A stretch of DNA of 64,000 nucleotides from Pedobacter sp. Leaf216 (lineage in GTDB: Bacteria; Bacteroidota; Bacteroidia; Sphingobacteriales; Sphingobacteriaceae). The position numbers and the translations under genes are program-made. A model generated the notes under the pieces. It had not been told where the DNA came from. It searched no databases and saw only the letters and a list, made by a program, of their open reading frames with translations. The stretch is from contig NZ_LMKM01000023.1 in assembly GCF_001421515.1 (NCBI RefSeq), positions 67,707 to 131,706 of the forward strand, read 5' to 3'. This document shows, piece after piece, positions 37,315 to 46,217 of the stretch. Position 1 is the first letter of the stretch, and the number at the start of each line of letters is the position of its first letter.

Positions 37315-37752
37315 TTAATGCCTCTTTACTCTCCATTGCTCAGCAGTCATTTCAAACTTTAATTCCTTACCGTAGATACCCGCTCTAAACCATCCAGATT
37401 TTTCATAGAAAATTTCAGCTCTTGTTCCCGGCGCTGTACCAAGCCACACTTGATCCCGTTTTGAAAAATACCAGTCGAGCATCATGTTATGCAGCTTTCT
37501 TCCGATACCTTTTTTCTCATGATCGGGATGCACGAACAGTGCCCAAATGTTATTTTCAACCAAATCAGCAATGGCGAATCCAACAATGGCATCCTCAATT
37601 TCACATACCCAACCTCTACCTCTTACAAACATAAACTCTTCACAATCCTGATCAGTGACCAGATTCGGGTCAGATAGCGGATTTTCTTTGACCGAGTTTC
37701 TTACAACTTGGATCTCTTTAATATCTTCTAATTTTGCCTCTCTGAAAATCAT
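37315..37752 (-). CDS. GNAT-family N-acetyltransferase
   Basis: 145 residues, one GNAT fold. MIFREAKLEDIKEIQVVRNS opens strand 1 and helix 1; IVGFAIADLVENNIWALFVHPD gives strands 3-4; the acetyl-CoA loop is EKKGIGRKLHNMML (R/K-x-x-G-x-G type). A late FYEKSGWFRAG is also typical. Cytoplasmic; the acceptor is unknown. It is flanked on both sides by copies of a ~175-bp direct repeat and has its own -7 box, so it looks like a self-contained cassette. Confidence 0.85.
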   Translation of the reverse strand: MIFREAKLEDIKEIQVVRNSVKENPLSDPNLVTDQDCEEFMFVRGRGWVCEIEDAIVGFAIADLVENNIWALFVHPDHEKKGIGRKLHNMMLDWYFSKRDQVWLGTAPGTRAEIFYEKSGWFRAGIYGKELKFEMTAEQWRVKRH

Positions 37753-37768
37753 GGCTTTAATTTAAAAA

Positions 37769-37776
37769 CAAAAATA
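37769..37776 (-). promoter_or_regulatory. -7 box of the GNAT gene
   Basis: TATTTTTG on the minus strand matches TAnnTTTG and ends 16 nt before the ATG. The -33 element is not clear. Confidence 0.4.
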
Positions 37777-37796
37777 AAGCTTTCTTAGAAAATATG

Positions 37797-37975
37797 GAAA
37801 ATCAGTAGATCAAAGACAATCACTCCCCTGACTCCGTAAACGTCTCTGCGCAGAAAGTGGTGCAATACCATTATCTCATATTTCCTCATTCCATCATTGC
37901 CTTCTTCCCTTCAGAACACTACCGAATATCATTATTATGGTTTTTTATAGGGATATTTCATATATCCCAAACTTC
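37797..37975 (+). repeat. Direct repeat, copy B (about 175 bp)
   Basis: Second copy of the repeat at 37112-37287, in the same orientation, beginning about 20 bp upstream of the GNAT -7 box. The ATCATTGC, TACCGAATA and GGATATTTC words are kept in order in both copies. Confidence 0.7.
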
Positions 37976-38042
37976 CATACAATATGAGTCATGAATGAAA
38001 TTTTTAAATAATGAATACTTTAGATAATCAACAACTATATTG

Positions 38043-38246
38043 TCATAACGGTAGAATGAAAAGTAAGGTTTTATACTTTCTACGGCTGATATAATAATGC
38101 ATCTCCCTACTGCGCATATGTTTATCGACCGCGGTTACCTCATCCCTAATTCCTTCTGCGTCCATCACGATGTCACCTTCCCTTATTGCGTCAAAAACTT
38201 TGTGGTCTCTTAAATCCTGGTGTAGTGTAATCACCTTTGTAGGCAT
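38043..38246 (-). CDS. Small hypothetical protein
   Basis: 67 residues, mixed charge, with DLRDHKVFDAIREGDIVMDAEGIRD as its most protein-like part; I recognise no family. The central GDIVMDAEG resembles a short beta-barrel segment. A possible TAGCTTTG -7 box lies about 200 bp upstream on the minus strand (38444-38451). The open frame could also be chance. Confidence 0.35.
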   Translation of the reverse strand: MPTKVITLHQDLRDHKVFDAIREGDIVMDAEGIRDEVTAVDKHMRSREMHYYISRRKYKTLLFILPL

Positions 38247-38643
38247 ATATTAAATATTTGTTGAATCAAAATCAATGGAAATTATCCACCCAATCTCGGA
38301 TACCATTACTGTCAATGCCAGCTGCGCCAACTTCCAATCGCTATTCCGAATGTGGTCATTTTTTCTTCAGAAACTTTTACAGATAAAATCTGTCTTATCT
38401 TGCAATACTGAAGTTATTGCCCTTGGTATTTTCTAAATAACCGCAAAGCTAAAAAGGTTACTTTAACAATTAAACCCGGGTATTAAATTTTAATGGTTGC
38501 TACTACAAATCCCTTAAGACTTGTAAAATGCCAGACCACCTCCGTCATGATGCACCTCATCATGCTTACGATAAAAAATGACCGGCAACTATTTAACCTA
38601 TCAAAACACGAAAACGTCATGCAAAAAGAATAAACCAAATGAA
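38247..38643. other. Gene-free stretch of about 400 bp
   Basis: No gene seen. The only signal is TAGCTTTG on the minus strand (38444-38451), a fair TAnnTTTG match that could start a transcript toward the small hypothetical gene. Confidence 0.4.
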
Positions 38644-38961
38644 TCACATTTTTTTTTCCGGAAAATAATCTGTGTTTATCAGATGTGAACCAAGTTCTTT
38701 AGTGTCAAGCGTCAGGAGTTTAACAGTGTCCAAGCCAAAGATTTCAGCAATTTGAGAGAGGTGTTTCATCGATAGCTTAGTAACACCTAACTCAATTTTA
38801 CTGTAAGCATTCTGGCTTATTTTAAGATGATCAGACATTTGACTTTGGGTGAACCCTTTATACTTTCGAACTGATTTGATCTTTTTTATAAGTTGTTCTT
38901 TTTGGTCTTTATCTACTGGATTCACTGGAAAAAATGTTCTCATTGGTAACTGTGTATTCAT
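38644..38961 (-). CDS. XRE-family helix-turn-helix transcriptional regulator
   Basis: 105 residues with a Cro/CI-type HTH at about 25-85: KIKSVRKYKGFTQSQMSDHL, KISQNAYSKIELGVTKLSMK and HLSQIAEIFGLD. The short N-terminal arm and C-terminal tail carry no other domain. It stands alone without a toxin-like or phage neighbour. The start may be M1 (38961) or M7 (38943). A short inverted repeat just upstream is a candidate autoregulatory site. Confidence 0.88.
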   Translation of the reverse strand: MNTQLPMRTFFPVNPVDKDQKEQLIKKIKSVRKYKGFTQSQMSDHLKISQNAYSKIELGVTKLSMKHLSQIAEIFGLDTVKLLTLDTKELGSHLINTDYFPEKKM

Positions 38962-38972
38962 ATAATTAATAT

Positions 38973-38990
38973 TTCGTTTATCCGAACGAA
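38973..38990. promoter_or_regulatory. Possible XRE autoregulatory site
   Basis: TTCGTT-TATCCG-AACGAA is a perfect 6-bp inverted repeat with a 6-bp spacer, 12 bp upstream of the XRE start. Its size suits a dimeric Cro-like repressor. Weak on sequence alone. Confidence 0.3.
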
Positions 38991-39194
38991 CAACAATGGA
39001 GGTCTGAAATCACCAATTTTTCAGAGAACATCCAGATTGCCGTTAACTTTAATGGCTACATTTCCAACAAATATTTATCTTATCTCGCCTATAAGTGGCC
39101 GCAAAGATGCACTGAGATGGCGCAAAACACGTATCAAATCGTTGGGATGCACTAAATTTTCAAAATATGTACCTTAAATACCAGTTCAGGAAGC

Positions 39195-40290
39195 TTAAAG
39201 TTTTGTTGCATTTGACCGATCCCGAAATTGAGAAGGGGTAGATCCTTTCAAATTTTTAAAAACCCGGTTAAATGTAGCTTTCGAACCAAAACCACACATG
39301 AAAATAATCTCATCAATGGTTTTATCTTTACTATTGGTAAGTAAAGAACATGCATGATCAATCCGCAACCTGTTAATGAAATTGATAAAACTTTCATTAT
39401 GGATCCTGCTGAAAAGTTGGCTTGTATAGTGGGCGGAAATCCCCAGTAAGTTTGCTACTTTATCAATTGAGATTGAACTATCAAGGTGGATTTGATTTTC
39501 GGAAATCATTTTTTGCAAACGCAGATTGTATTGAGCCAATAACGCTGTTGGAATACCCGATTTTTCATATGCCGGTTCAGGCTTATGTGTTATAATTTCA
39601 TGAGTTGAACCGCTTTTAAGTATGGAAACTGCTTTGGTTCGTCTGTAAAGATATTTGGCAACAGATAGTTGCGCACAAAGCAAGAACCCATAAATGATGT
39701 AAAGACCGATGGTAGGGGGCATGGATTTATGGGGGAACACCCTTGAGAACATGACCGCCACACCAAAAGAAGCCATAAACAGTATAAGAATTGATGCGAC
39801 ATTAATCAGTTTGGTTTTGTCGCCAAGCTGAGCTACCAGATTTTTTGAGCCTGTTGCATAAACCGTCCAGGCTCCATACCCAAGAAGTGAGAGCGCCTGT
39901 CCTATCCCAAGGACGGTATAATACTTCCACTTGAAGAACTCTCTTAGATCAGGCCTCGACAGCAGGACAGCAAATGCGATCCAAAAAAACGGTATGGGTA
40001 AAAAATGCAAAGGGATACGGCTGCGCAGAGGGCTGTCCAGTTCCCTTACCGAAGTAAGAGTCCCGTAATACAAAAGCGGGCCGTTAGCCAAGAGCAAATG
40101 GGGCACCTGCATCCACAAAGCGGATTTCAGAATAAAAATTTATGGCTACCGCCGTGTAGCAGACATGACAGATAGTATAGATCTGGTAAACCTTCAGCAC
40201 CTTAAGAAAACTTTGCTTCCCAGCAATTCTGGAGATCAGTATTATTGCGGTAGCTGCAAGGGAAAATATAAACAATAAAAGGATGTTCAT
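39195..40290 (-). pseudogene. Membrane AraC-family regulator, broken by a one-base frameshift
   Basis: Two frames share one gene. The first (from ATG 40290) gives membrane helices and ends RFVDAGAPFALG-stop; the second continues LLANGPLLYYGTLTSV to an AraC HTH (ISIDKVANLLGISAHYTSQL, IIFMCGFGSKATFNRVFKN). Removing one G at about 40088 fuses them as APFALANGPLLYY, the expected wording of this family. The full product would be about 364 residues: several N-terminal membrane helices, then a C-terminal DNA-binding domain. Either a real mutation or a sequence error. It starts 4 bp after its intact tandem paralogue. Confidence 0.75.
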
Positions 40291-40294
40291 GATT

Positions 40295-41341
40295 TCATTG
40301 GAGAGCTAACAGCACATTTTGTCTTAAAATACCTTTATATTCCTTTGGTGTTACTCCTACTATCTCCTTAAAGTATCTGTTGAAAGCGCTCTTTGACTTA
40401 AATCCACATTCCTGGCTGAGTACTTCAATTTTAAAATCGACATCTGACTCAAGTATTGCTTTTGCATGCTGAATACGCCGCTCAGCCAATACTTGATAAA
40501 AATTATTATCATAAAAAACCTTCAACGCATTGGTCAGCTGAAATCGTGGAATTCCTGTTTTATTGGCAAGTACTGAAACTGAAAACTCCGGATCGCAAAA
40601 AATATCGGGATCTGATAGCACAGCTTCAACATTTTGGAAGTGCATATTTTGTCGGACCAAGTCTTCACCCACAATTTTAACAGGTGACACGATATCATAC
40701 AAGTTCAAATGTAAACCTTCATCCCTGATGTACATCCGGATAAAATTACCGGTCATAACCCAAACAACGAACAGCAATAGATTGATGAGCATGTTAACAT
40801 CGAATCCGTTCAATATTCCTGGAAATATAAACTGACGGGTTAAAATAAAGATACTCAGTATGGAAATAAAAATGCTGAAATAAGAAAAGTTCAACAAAAA
40901 CATTTCATCTCTGGCAATCTTTTCCTTTTTTATCAGCGTGATCAGTGGCAAAATACTATGTGCAGCTGTCGAAATAATCATCATTAAAAAATAGGATACA
41001 TAGTAGTAATCAAGATATTCTCTTTTTAAATGTTGCATTCCCCATGAAATCTTTAGATATGTGTAGACTATACTCATCAACACAAATAAAACGATGTTCA
41101 ATATAAAACAGGCAGTAAGTATTGGCTTGCGTTGTAAGCTGAGGTAAGCAGCATATGCCAATGGGCCATATAGAATTGCTATTGGTAACCCTGACCTGAA
41201 AAAAATCAGCAGCAGATGAACCAGTGCTACCAGGAAAATGGATATAATAACATAAATAAACTTATTGTTGGAAGCTTCCAACCACTTGATTATTTTATAA
41301 TTCCTTCCAGACCAAGGATAAGGGGTTTTATCAACGGACAC
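40295..41341 (-). CDS. Membrane-anchored AraC-family transcriptional regulator
   Basis: 348 residues. About six to seven hydrophobic helices fill residues 25-215 (for example FIYVIISIFLVALVHLLLIF and INLLLFVVWVMTGNFI). The C-terminal AraC domain (about 235-340) has FSVSVLANKTGIPRFQLTNA as first HTH and IEVLSQECGFKSKSAFNRYF as second, followed by KEIVGVTPKEYK. The membrane part probably senses a signal, which is unknown. It is in tandem with the frameshifted paralogue just downstream (4-bp gap). No PUL gene is adjacent in the same unit. Confidence 0.85.
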   Translation of the reverse strand: MSVDKTPYPWSGRNYKIIKWLEASNNKFIYVIISIFLVALVHLLLIFFRSGLPIAILYGPLAYAAYLSLQRKPILTACFILNIVLFVLMSIVYTYLKISWGMQHLKREYLDYYYVSYFLMMIISTAAHSILPLITLIKKEKIARDEMFLLNFSYFSIFISILSIFILTRQFIFPGILNGFDVNMLINLLLFVVWVMTGNFIRMYIRDEGLHLNLYDIVSPVKIVGEDLVRQNMHFQNVEAVLSDPDIFCDPEFSVSVLANKTGIPRFQLTNALKVFYDNNFYQVLAERRIQHAKAILESDVDFKIEVLSQECGFKSKSAFNRYFKEIVGVTPKEYKGILRQNVLLALQ

Positions 41342-42484
41342 AGTAAATCAAAAAAAATATTAGGGACGACAAGTATATGCTATTATTCAACTAAAATAAG
41401 TACAATTTATTTACACTCACAATATTTAATAAAAACACGTACAAATACTGGTGACATCGGATCAGCACATTGCCTAAGCTGTACGTGATGAATTTTTTCC
41501 AGCTGACAGCGTTCACTCACCGAAAATTCAAGAATTTAAATCTCAAAACTTTCAACCCCGTTATAAAAGGCTCTCAAGACAATTCGCTCTGTGGAATCTA
41601 TATTTCAAGTAAATATTCTGCTTCCTTAAGCCGTATCATTACACGCTTTCCATCCTTTTCACACGTGATCATGATATACCGGCCTACCAAATGTGTGTAT
41701 CTTAAGTGTAAAAACCGGATAGATCGTATACCCCCGTCAGGGTATTGAGCATTGTATGCTACAAATAACCTTAAAATTACAGTCACAATTGGTGGAGCTA
41801 CTACATCCATGAATTGAAAGAACCCGCTTTCTACTCTACAGAACATCGCGAATTCAACTTTCTTTAGTAAGAATGAAGATATTTTGAACATTTATAATAT
41901 AGACATCAATGTGCATCAAATGATTTCTGCCCGAGGCATATTTCCGGCTAAACAGACTTGATTTTTTGAATACCACGACTTAGCTTTTGTCAAATGATTA
42001 TACTCTGGGATGATAGCCTTATGTGAACAAAGCAGTTTGAAGTTATAGTCCAATATTCTCCAGAATAAAATTGCGTTTACACCATGAACATCAATAAGAT
42101 ATGAATTAGTGTCAGTAATTCTTCCTACCCTTAAAACAAAGACGGTAGCGAGAAGCTCCATTTGCTCTATTCTGCCACTTGCGATTGGTTATGAGTGGCC
42201 AACCAAAAACCATAAAGGCCATACAATACGTGACTGACTTAAAGGCTTAGCTTAAGCCCACAATAAGTTGATCCCTACCAACGACGGCATCAATTCAGAT
42301 GTGATTTCTAAATCTTATCGGTCTATTCGTTTATACGACGCCAGTGGAAACCAGTGAAGTTTACTGTACTTGTCAAACATTGTATTCCTCAGATGCCCAA
42401 GCCTTCTTCTCATTGCAGAAGTCTAAGGGAAGTTTTCCAACAAAAAAGATCCTTAATCGATGCTATAATGAGTTAAAAATCAGA
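41342..42484. other. 1.1-kb stretch without a supported gene
   Basis: Open frames of 81-97 codons exist on the minus strand (41598-41891, 41916-42161) but have no recognisable motif, odd composition and no promoter. The short plus-strand frames likewise look random. It may be a decayed accessory segment. No inverted repeats or direct repeats of note were found. Confidence 0.5.
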
Positions 42485-43561
42485 CTAAAGAAATTGCCTT
42501 GCACTCTTTTTTGTAATGCCGAAATAGACTTTCTCGGCAAAATGGTACCGCTCCCTTAACTCAAAATTTTCAAATGAGGGTCCGCCGGGTATATCGATAT
42601 AATCCTCCTTGTTAATACTTCCTCCACTCCAATATTTTGCCCTCCCGTTTACACGCAACATGAGCGAAGAATCATAGTCCGATGCCGCTTTACGCCAATA
42701 CTGGCTTAGTTTGATATTTGGCCGGTAACGCCAACCGGCTCTGTCAAGGTAATTCTTTTCCTGTGGCCAAGCGTTAAGGCTGTTAACATCTTCGTCAGAT
42801 TCAGCAACCACCAGAACATCGCCATTGCTAGCCTTCCACAACTTCGAAAGTGGATAACTTTCCTTTTCAGTGAAACCAATTCCCTCATACCCTTTGTAAA
42901 GCTCAGTTGACTTTATCACCTTGTCAATTAAATGCAGATTACGCAGGCGTGAATAGTTTCCCATAGTGGCGGTTACGACGCAACGCTCCATTGGCGCACT
43001 GCTACTATGATTGAAAACTTCTATACCAAGTTCTTCGGGATTATCGCTCCGTATGAAAAGCCTGAAATACGGATGCGCACCATTGTTAAATCGTTCCATA
43101 AATATATATACAGACAATTCTTCAACCTCAGGATGCCGGCTATCGGGGTGCAGGATAGCACCTCGCGTTTTCGCTCCCCCAAAGTAAGCTGTATCGGTTT
43201 TGCTTTCACCGGCCCACATCAACTTGCCCCATTGATTATCAATCAGTGAGGGTGAAATCTCGCTGTATTCAATTGTACCTCCCACTACCGGCTCTATTGC
43301 CAAAAAGTTGATTAGATAGACCGTACCTTTATTTTCATAGCCCACCCTGATCAACCCACGGGGCCCACCCGTATTATCTCTGTCGTTTTCTACCCCTGCA
43401 GGCCATATACTGAATACAATGCCATTACGGATGCCCCACATGGCTTCACTTTTTGCACTTTTCGGCCTTATCCAGTTTTTACCTGAACGCTGTGCTTTCA
43501 AATCCTGATAACACCCCATCATTAAAAAAACGAAAACAAAAATGTAATTGTTGGTTCTCAT
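42485..43561 (-). CDS. Secreted protein of unknown function at the end of the mannan PUL
   Basis: 358 residues with a signal peptide ending DLKAQ (residue 24). I recognise no family. The body is beta-rich: MWGIRNGIVFSIWPAG, RGLIRVGYENKGTVYLINFLAIEPVVGG, HPEVEELSVYIFMERFNNGAH, and a late RVNGRAKYWSGGSINKED. Such Trp/Tyr-rich beta proteins can be glycan-active or glycan-binding, but no catalytic pair is clear. It lies 229 bp after the epimerase gene on the same strand, with a short hairpin between them, so co-regulation with the mannan genes is possible rather than certain. Confidence 0.7.
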   Translation of the reverse strand: MRTNNYIFVFVFLMMGCYQDLKAQRSGKNWIRPKSAKSEAMWGIRNGIVFSIWPAGVENDRDNTGGPRGLIRVGYENKGTVYLINFLAIEPVVGGTIEYSEISPSLIDNQWGKLMWAGESKTDTAYFGGAKTRGAILHPDSRHPEVEELSVYIFMERFNNGAHPYFRLFIRSDNPEELGIEVFNHSSSAPMERCVVTATMGNYSRLRNLHLIDKVIKSTELYKGYEGIGFTEKESYPLSKLWKASNGDVLVVAESDEDVNSLNAWPQEKNYLDRAGWRYRPNIKLSQYWRKAASDYDSSLMLRVNGRAKYWSGGSINKEDYIDIPGGPSFENFELRERYHFAEKVYFGITKKSARQFL

Positions 43562-43660
43562 AGGTTACCGTTTTTGATTCTCTGATAAGGTAGACATATT
43601 TTTTTAATGGAAAAAGACAGGGCGTATTAGCTCCAAGGCTATACACATATCACTTAATTA

Positions 43661-43679
43661 TCCTGAGAAGATCTCAGGA
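43661..43679 (-). terminator. Short hairpin after the epimerase gene
   Basis: TCCTGAGA-AGA-TCTCAGGA is a perfect 8-bp stem with a 3-nt loop, about 110 bp past the epimerase stop. There is no T run, so termination is uncertain. Confidence 0.35.
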
Positions 43680-43790
43680 ATAAAGTTCTTACACAGTTTT
43701 TTCTGTAGATTGTAGCACAGGTTCCCCCCAACAACTTCCCCAGACCACTTCACCACTATTCTCAGCTTATCATACCTAAAGAATGTTGCT

Positions 43791-45011
43791 TTATCGGGAA
43801 GAAGCTTTTGGCGGAACTGACTGACCGATCCTCCTGATGATTTCTATACAGGCCCTGCTGTTATGATAGGGGCACTTCCAGACACCAACTTTATCCTCGC
43901 CCGGCATTACTTCATTCTGTTCACCAATTCCCCAGAACCACTCTCCTTTTGGATAATTGATAATTTTACGCTTCACGAACTCCCAGTTTTTCAGACTGAT
44001 CTCAAGGAAGCGCTCATCAGTTGATACCTGCCATGCATTAAAAAAACCTACCATGGCCTCAGCCTGTACCCACCAGTGTTTTTCCCTAACAATATGATTT
44101 TTGGAAGGTTCGTATTCGTACCATAGACTTCCATCTGCATCAAGGCCGTTCCTGGCAGCTTCAGCCAATTTAACTGAAGTTGATTTTACAAGATCAATTA
44201 TGCCTTCATCATGAACTGCTTCTGCGGCTTCCAGCAATAACCAGGCTGCTTCTATATCGTGTCCATAAGAAACAATATCTGATTTGGCTTCCCAGTTCTC
44301 ATCAAAAAACAAAATCAGGCTCCAGGTTTCCTTATTGATTATCCGCGTTGTAAAGTATTGAACAAGTTCAATAATTTTACTTTTTAAGTGTTCATCCGGC
44401 CAGATCCGGTAAAGCGCTGTAAAAGCCTCCAGAATATGGAGATGAGTATTCATCGTCTTCTTTTCGTTCGCGTCCTTCTCGCTCAGCCTCAGATCCTCCA
44501 GAGGATTCCATTCCCGGTCAAAGGCCTCGAAATATCCACCTTTATCAGTATCATAACTATGTTTGATCAGGTCATTGTATAACTCGATGGCTTTATGTTT
44601 CGCAGATAAATTATTGCTTGCACTATGATACTCGCTAAATGCATAAATGTTAAATGCGAGAGCATAAACCTGCTTTTTTGTGTCAATTGGTGTTCCTTCA
44701 GCATTGAGCAACCAATAAACACCCCCGAATTCTTTATCGATAAAATTGTCATTTATATATCGAAAGGCCCTATCTGCCATCTCCATATATCCAGGATCTG
44801 CCTTTAGATTATAAGCAGCAGAAAATGACCACAGAATCCTCGCATTTAAAACACTCCCTTTTGGAGCGGAACCGTCGATATTGTTGTCATTATCGATCTT
44901 ACCGGCAAAGCCTCCGTTTACTTCATCGATAGTAAAGTTCTTCCAATAGCTCAGAATATTAGTCAGTTCCAGACTTAGTTCTTCTTTATACTTTATTAAA
45001 TCCGATCTCAC
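43791..45011 (-). CDS. AGE-family epimerase, cellobiose/mannobiose 2-epimerase type
   Basis: About 406 residues from a GTG start at 45011. A longer ATG frame (45095) overlaps the GH130 gene by 77 nt and adds a segment out of keeping with the family; TTG at 45035 is another option. Motifs: LSYWKNFTIDEVNGGFAGKI, LWSFSAAYNLKADPGY, GGVYWLLNAEGTPID, YGHDIEAAWLLLEAAE and a last WKCPYHNSRACIEI with His. This is the cellobiose 2-epimerase branch. Beside a GH130 phosphorylase it converts beta-1,4-mannobiose to mannosyl-glucose, the known bacterial mannan route. Cytoplasmic. Confidence 0.87.
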   Translation of the reverse strand: MRSDLIKYKEELSLELTNILSYWKNFTIDEVNGGFAGKIDNDNNIDGSAPKGSVLNARILWSFSAAYNLKADPGYMEMADRAFRYINDNFIDKEFGGVYWLLNAEGTPIDTKKQVYALAFNIYAFSEYHSASNNLSAKHKAIELYNDLIKHSYDTDKGGYFEAFDREWNPLEDLRLSEKDANEKKTMNTHLHILEAFTALYRIWPDEHLKSKIIELVQYFTTRIINKETWSLILFFDENWEAKSDIVSYGHDIEAAWLLLEAAEAVHDEGIIDLVKSTSVKLAEAARNGLDADGSLWYEYEPSKNHIVREKHWWVQAEAMVGFFNAWQVSTDERFLEISLKNWEFVKRKIINYPKGEWFWGIGEQNEVMPGEDKVGVWKCPYHNSRACIEIIRRIGQSVPPKASSR

Positions 45012-45018
45012 CTTATCG

Positions 45019-46197
45019 CTAAATTTCAGAAGCAACTTTATTTTTTTGAATGTTGCCCAAAATCCTATTGACAGTGGCAGCTGAGCGCAATTCATCTGCT
45101 GGTGTATTCATTACGTAATCCAGCAGTATATCAAGTGTAGTTGTTGCGACGTGCATCCTTGTATCGGATGAGGCGTAATAAATAAACATCTTACCGTCTT
45201 TGTCCAAAATCCACCCATTGCTAAAAACCACGTTTGAAACATCTCCGGTACGTTCTTCTCCTTCTGGAGCCAAAAGGTATCCGGCAGGTTTGTATATCAC
45301 TTTGGTTAGATCATTCAGATCGGTCATAAACATGTATAACACATAGCGTAAACCTGCAGCGGTATTTCTCACCCCATGGGCCAGAAAAAGCCATCCATGA
45401 GCGGTTTTGATCGGCTCCGGGCCCATTCCGTTTTTCGCCTCGTAAACCGTATGGTAGTTTTTATTATCAACGATTGACTCCTTTTCAATCACTGCATTTT
45501 CTATGGACCCACTCAACCCGAACCCAATTCCACCACCGGTTCCACTTTCAATAAAACCATCCTGTGGACGGGTATAGAAAGCATATTTACCATCAACGAA
45601 CTCTGGATGGAGAACTACATTCCGTTGCTGTGGCGATGGGGTTTTTAAATCAGCCAGGCGTTCCCAGGTTTTTAAGTCTTTTGTGCGTACAATTCCACAC
45701 TGGGCAACCGCCATTGATTGATCGTGTGCAGGCGCACTTGGATCTTTACGTTCGGTACAGAACAGACCGTACATCCAGCCGTCCTGGTGGGCTACAATAC
45801 GCATATCATAAACATTGGTATCAGGCTCGCTTGTCTCGGGAAGCACTATAGGTTCCTCCCAAAAATTAAAGTTATCTATCCCGTTGTCGCTTTCCGCCAC
45901 GGCAAAAAACGACTTACGGTCCGTTCCCTCCACCCTGACAATTAAAATATATTTACCTTCAAACTTTATCGCGCCAGCGTTGAAGGCTGCGTTGATACCG
46001 ATCCGCTCTAACAGATATGGATTTGTTTGAGGATTGAAATCATACTTCCAGTTTAACGGCGCATGTGCAGCGGTTAAAACCGGGTTTTCATATCTGTCGA
46101 AAACCCCATTTCCCAATCCTGCTTTTTTATTTTCTAAGGCAACCAAATTACGGTGAGCTTCTTCTAATTGCTGTCTTCTTTTTTCAAAATCTATCAT
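45019..46197 (-). CDS. GH130 beta-1,4-mannosylglucose phosphorylase
   Basis: 392 residues, five-bladed propeller. GH130 landmarks are ERIGINAAFNAGAIKFEGKY, ILIVRVEGTDRKSFFAVAES, DTNVYDMRIVAHQDGWMYGL (catalytic-Asp region), NVVLHPEFVDGKYAFYTRPQ and AHGWLFLAHGVRNTA. The length and wording fit the subfamily acting on 4-O-beta-mannosyl-glucose. Reaction: Man-Glc plus phosphate gives mannose-1-phosphate and glucose, in the cytoplasm. It stands between the sugar symporter and the 2-epimerase, forming with the latter a two-step mannobiose pathway. Confidence 0.92.
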   Translation of the reverse strand: MIDFEKRRQQLEEAHRNLVALENKKAGLGNGVFDRYENPVLTAAHAPLNWKYDFNPQTNPYLLERIGINAAFNAGAIKFEGKYILIVRVEGTDRKSFFAVAESDNGIDNFNFWEEPIVLPETSEPDTNVYDMRIVAHQDGWMYGLFCTERKDPSAPAHDQSMAVAQCGIVRTKDLKTWERLADLKTPSPQQRNVVLHPEFVDGKYAFYTRPQDGFIESGTGGGIGFGLSGSIENAVIEKESIVDNKNYHTVYEAKNGMGPEPIKTAHGWLFLAHGVRNTAAGLRYVLYMFMTDLNDLTKVIYKPAGYLLAPEGEERTGDVSNVVFSNGWILDKDGKMFIYYASSDTRMHVATTTLDILLDYVMNTPADELRSAATVNRILGNIQKNKVASEI

Positions 46198-46217
46198 AAA
46201 ACTATTTATTATCTTTT

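Noticed and set aside
39061..39150. CATCTTTG on the minus strand (39102-39109) as a promoter of the XRE gene
   Set aside because: It has CA instead of TA in the -7 box, and the surrounding GCAAAG/GCGCAAA words look like a common intergenic repeat rather than a promoter.
41598..42161. Two minus-strand frames of 97 and 81 codons
   Set aside because: No motif, odd composition and no promoter; not supportable as genes.
45325..45345. ATGTATAACA word inside the GH130 gene as a third GntR operator
   Set aside because: Only 10 bases match, the palindrome is broken, and it is within a coding region.
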